Below, piece by piece: positions 5,449 to 6,304 of a DNA stretch of 6,304 nt. Origin of the DNA: an uncultured Kineosporia sp. (lineage in GTDB: Bacteria > Actinomycetota > Actinomycetes > Actinomycetales > Kineosporiaceae); NCBI GenBank assembly GCA_937859855.1, contig CALMAR010000112.1, positions 1 through 6,304 of the forward strand, given 5' to 3'. The notes below the pieces were generated by a model. That model ran no database searches, was not told the origin of the DNA, and saw only the letters and a list, made by a program, of their open reading frames with translations. Both the position numbers and the translations under genes were made by a program. Each line of letters starts with the position of its first letter. Within the stretch, counting starts at the first letter, position 1.

Positions 5449-5760
5449 TCAGCTCCGGCTGGGCTGGGCGGGTCCGTCGTCCCCTGCATCGCCGGGGTCG
5501 ATCTCGTCGAATTCGTCCAGCTCGTCGAGATCGTCCTCGTCGTCCAGCTCGTCCTCGGCGTCGTCGTACAGCACGAATGGGGTGACCTCGTCGTAGGCGT
5601 CGTAGAGCGCCTCGTCGTAGATCTCGAACGCCTCGGCCAGGGTCTGATACGCGCTGACCACGGCGGGATCGGCTTCTCCCTGGCGCCGGCTCGCGGCGGC
5701 CAGGTGAGCTTCCAGGGCGGCGATCAGCCGATCGAGCGCAGCGCGTGGCTCCGGGGTCAT
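5449..5760 (-). CDS. Small highly acidic conserved actinobacterial protein, function unknown
   Basis: This is a 103-residue protein beginning MTPEPRAALDRLIAALEAHL. Residues 5-55 look like two amphipathic helices (ALDRLIAALEAHLAAASRR; ADPAVVSAYQTLAEAFEIYD). The conserved-looking ALYDAYDEVTPFVLYDD follows at 51-67, and then an almost purely Asp/Glu/Leu run to about residue 90. I recall similar proteins beside uppP/M20 genes in actinobacteria, sometimes labelled primosomal protein, a label I cannot support from this sequence. The ATG at 5760 is preferred over ATG 5811, which would overlap the divergent DUF5703 start. TACGGT (5772-5767) ends 6 bases before the ATG, suggesting leaderless expression. 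No catalytic motif is seen; the composition suggests binding to a basic partner or to divalent cations, but this is a guess. Confidence 0.8.
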   Translation of the reverse strand: MTPEPRAALDRLIAALEAHLAAASRRQGEADPAVVSAYQTLAEAFEIYDEALYDAYDEVTPFVLYDDAEDELDDEDDLDELDEFDEIDPGDAGDDGPAQPSRS

Positions 5761-5766
5761 GGCATG

Positions 5767-5772
5767 ACCGTA
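5767..5772 (-). promoter_or_regulatory. Candidate -10 box for leaderless transcription of the acidic protein gene
   Basis: TACGGT on the minus strand (5772-5767) is followed by CATGCC and then the ATG at 5760. No purine-rich ribosome binding site precedes the ATG. The whole gap to the divergent DUF5703 start is 38 bases, so the two promoters must overlap or extend into the neighbouring genes. Confidence 0.35.
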
Positions 5773-5798
5773 GCGGTTCGTGGTGACATAGAAACACG

Positions 5799-6062
5799 AT
5801 GAACGAGCCATTGCGTGATCCCGGCGGCCGGGTGCGACCGGCCAATCCGGCTCTGATAGCTGGCCCTGCTCCGGCCTCTGGTGACTATGAGTTTCGAGTG
5901 CTGACCTTCGGGCGGGGAACCAGCAGGTCAGATGCCCGCCGTCAGCTGACCGAACACGCTGAGTACGGCGGCTGGGAGCTGGCCCGGGTTCAGCTCGCGT
6001 ACGGGGGCACCCGCCGGGTCTGGCTTCGGCGGCGGATCATCCGGGTCGCCCGAACCGCCTGA
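5799..6062 (+). CDS. DUF5703 family protein
   Basis: This is a basic 87-residue protein. The DUF5703 core runs from about residue 30 to the end: YEFRVLTFGRGTSR (30-43), DARRQLTEHAEYGGWELARV (45-64), then RRVWLRRRIIRVART (72-86). The pattern resembles a compact beta-alpha-beta fold with a very basic last strand. The family is small, actinobacterial and uncharacterised. The first 28 residues (MNEPLRDPGGRVRPANPALI...) are longer than the short leader I expect for the family, so translation could begin further in; GTG codon 12 is one option. A GGTGA at 5782-5786 is rather far (12 bases) from the ATG at 5799. It is divergent from the acidic protein gene and convergent with the M20 peptidase gene, 28 bases from its stop. 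Confidence 0.82.
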   Translation: MNEPLRDPGGRVRPANPALIAGPAPASGDYEFRVLTFGRGTSRSDARRQLTEHAEYGGWELARVQLAYGGTRRVWLRRRIIRVARTA

Positions 6063-6088
6063 GCCATTTATTCGTGTGCGTGCTGGGG

Positions 6089-6100
6089 CCTCAGCTGAGG
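6089..6100. terminator. Perfect 12-bp palindrome over the M20 peptidase stop codon
   Basis: CCTCAGCTGAGG is fully self-complementary and includes the TGA stop (6093-6091) of the leftward peptidase. It lies in the convergent junction with DUF5703. With at most a 4-bp stem and 4-base loop it is a weak hairpin, so terminator function is uncertain; it may be chance, since the coding CTC-AGC-TGA makes most of it. Confidence 0.25.
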
Positions 6101-6304
6101 TTGATGAAGCGGTCAAACGTCCGGACGCCGAAGTGCAGCGCCTCGATCGGCACCCGCTCGTCCACACCGTGGAACATCCCAGCGAAGTCCAGGTCGGGCG
6201 GAAGCTTGAGCGGAGCGAATCCGTAGCCAGGAATGCCGAGCTGGCTGAGGGACTTGTTGTCGGTCCCCCCGGCCAGGCAGTACGGCAGGGTGGCGGAACC
6301 GGGG
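6091..6304 (-). CDS. M20 family metallopeptidase, C-terminal 70 residues (partial; N-terminus beyond the window)
   Basis: Reading leftward from the window edge gives PGSATLPYCLAGGTDNKSLS, then QLGIPGYGFAPLKLPPDLDF, then AGMFHGVDERVPIEALHFGV, then RTFDRFINLS and a TGA stop. GGTD(N)K and MFHGVDERV are C-terminal signatures of M20/M25/M40 zinc aminoacylase/dipeptidase proteins. The His of FHGVDERV is the last active-site/metal ligand of the di-zinc catalytic domain. These enzymes hydrolyse dipeptides or N-acyl amino acids. An M20 gene near uppP is also known in M. tuberculosis (Rv2141c, from memory). It converges with DUF5703. The zinc-binding N-terminal half is not visible, so substrate and integrity cannot be judged. 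Confidence 0.88.
   Translation of the reverse strand, partial: PGSATLPYCLAGGTDNKSLSQLGIPGYGFAPLKLPPDLDFAGMFHGVDERVPIEALHFGVRTFDRFINLS

Noticed and set aside
5501..5572. CTCGTC/GTCGTC-rich repetitive stretch, considered as a repeat array
   Set aside because: It is explained by Asp/Glu codons of the acidic protein and has no regular spacer or unit length, so it is not a CRISPR or satellite array.
5761..5811. ATG at 5811 for the acidic protein
   Set aside because: It would overlap the DUF5703 start codon on the other strand, and the extra 17 residues do not look conserved.

Overview
The window looks like chromosomal DNA from a high-GC actinobacterium. Codon third positions are strongly G/C. 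The order of conserved genes (UppP, MSMEG_4193-type phosphatase, DUF3090, SCO1664 family, with an M20 peptidase nearby) is the one I know from Mycobacterium and Streptomyces. The genus cannot be fixed from the sequence. There are no RNA genes, insertion sequences, CRISPR arrays or phage genes, and coding density is very high: no gap exceeds about 113 bases.

Layout, left to right. (1) 1-205 (-) is the N-terminal part of an HxlR/DUF24 redox-type regulator resembling QorR. It is divergent from 307-1167 (+), a QorB-like NAD(P)H:quinone oxidoreductase. Their shared spacer holds a perfect inverted repeat overlapping a plausible qorB -10 box. (2) qorB converges on a leftward block of four genes, which in transcription order are uppP (3538-4377), a histidine-phosphatase-superfamily protein (2621-3433), a DUF3090 protein (2047-2610) and an SCO1664-family PI3/4-kinase-like protein (1203-1997). 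The qorB/SCO1664 junction is a 9-bp perfect stem that contains both stop codons. (3) Divergent from uppP is an aldo/keto reductase (4491-5429, +), which converges with a small very acidic protein (5449-5760, -). (4) Divergent from that protein is a DUF5703 gene (5799-6062, +), which converges with the C-terminal end of an M20 metallopeptidase (6091-6304, -).

How the genes may work together. UppP recycles the undecaprenyl carrier for cell-wall synthesis. The phosphatase, DUF3090 and SCO1664 proteins form a tight actinobacterial unit of unknown function; a phosphatase encoded next to a kinase-like fold suggests a phosphorylation/dephosphorylation partnership, but this is inference. QorR/QorB is a self-contained quinone/electrophile response module, and it sits where, from memory, other actinobacteria often carry mycothiol genes (mshC). 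Several genes have a TANNNT box ending 6-8 bases before the ATG, which suggests leaderless transcription.

I do not see a convincing new defence or mobile system. The best leads are the uncharacterised kinase-like/phosphatase/DUF3090 unit, the stop-codon hairpin, and an aldo/keto reductase that appears to lack the catalytic histidine.
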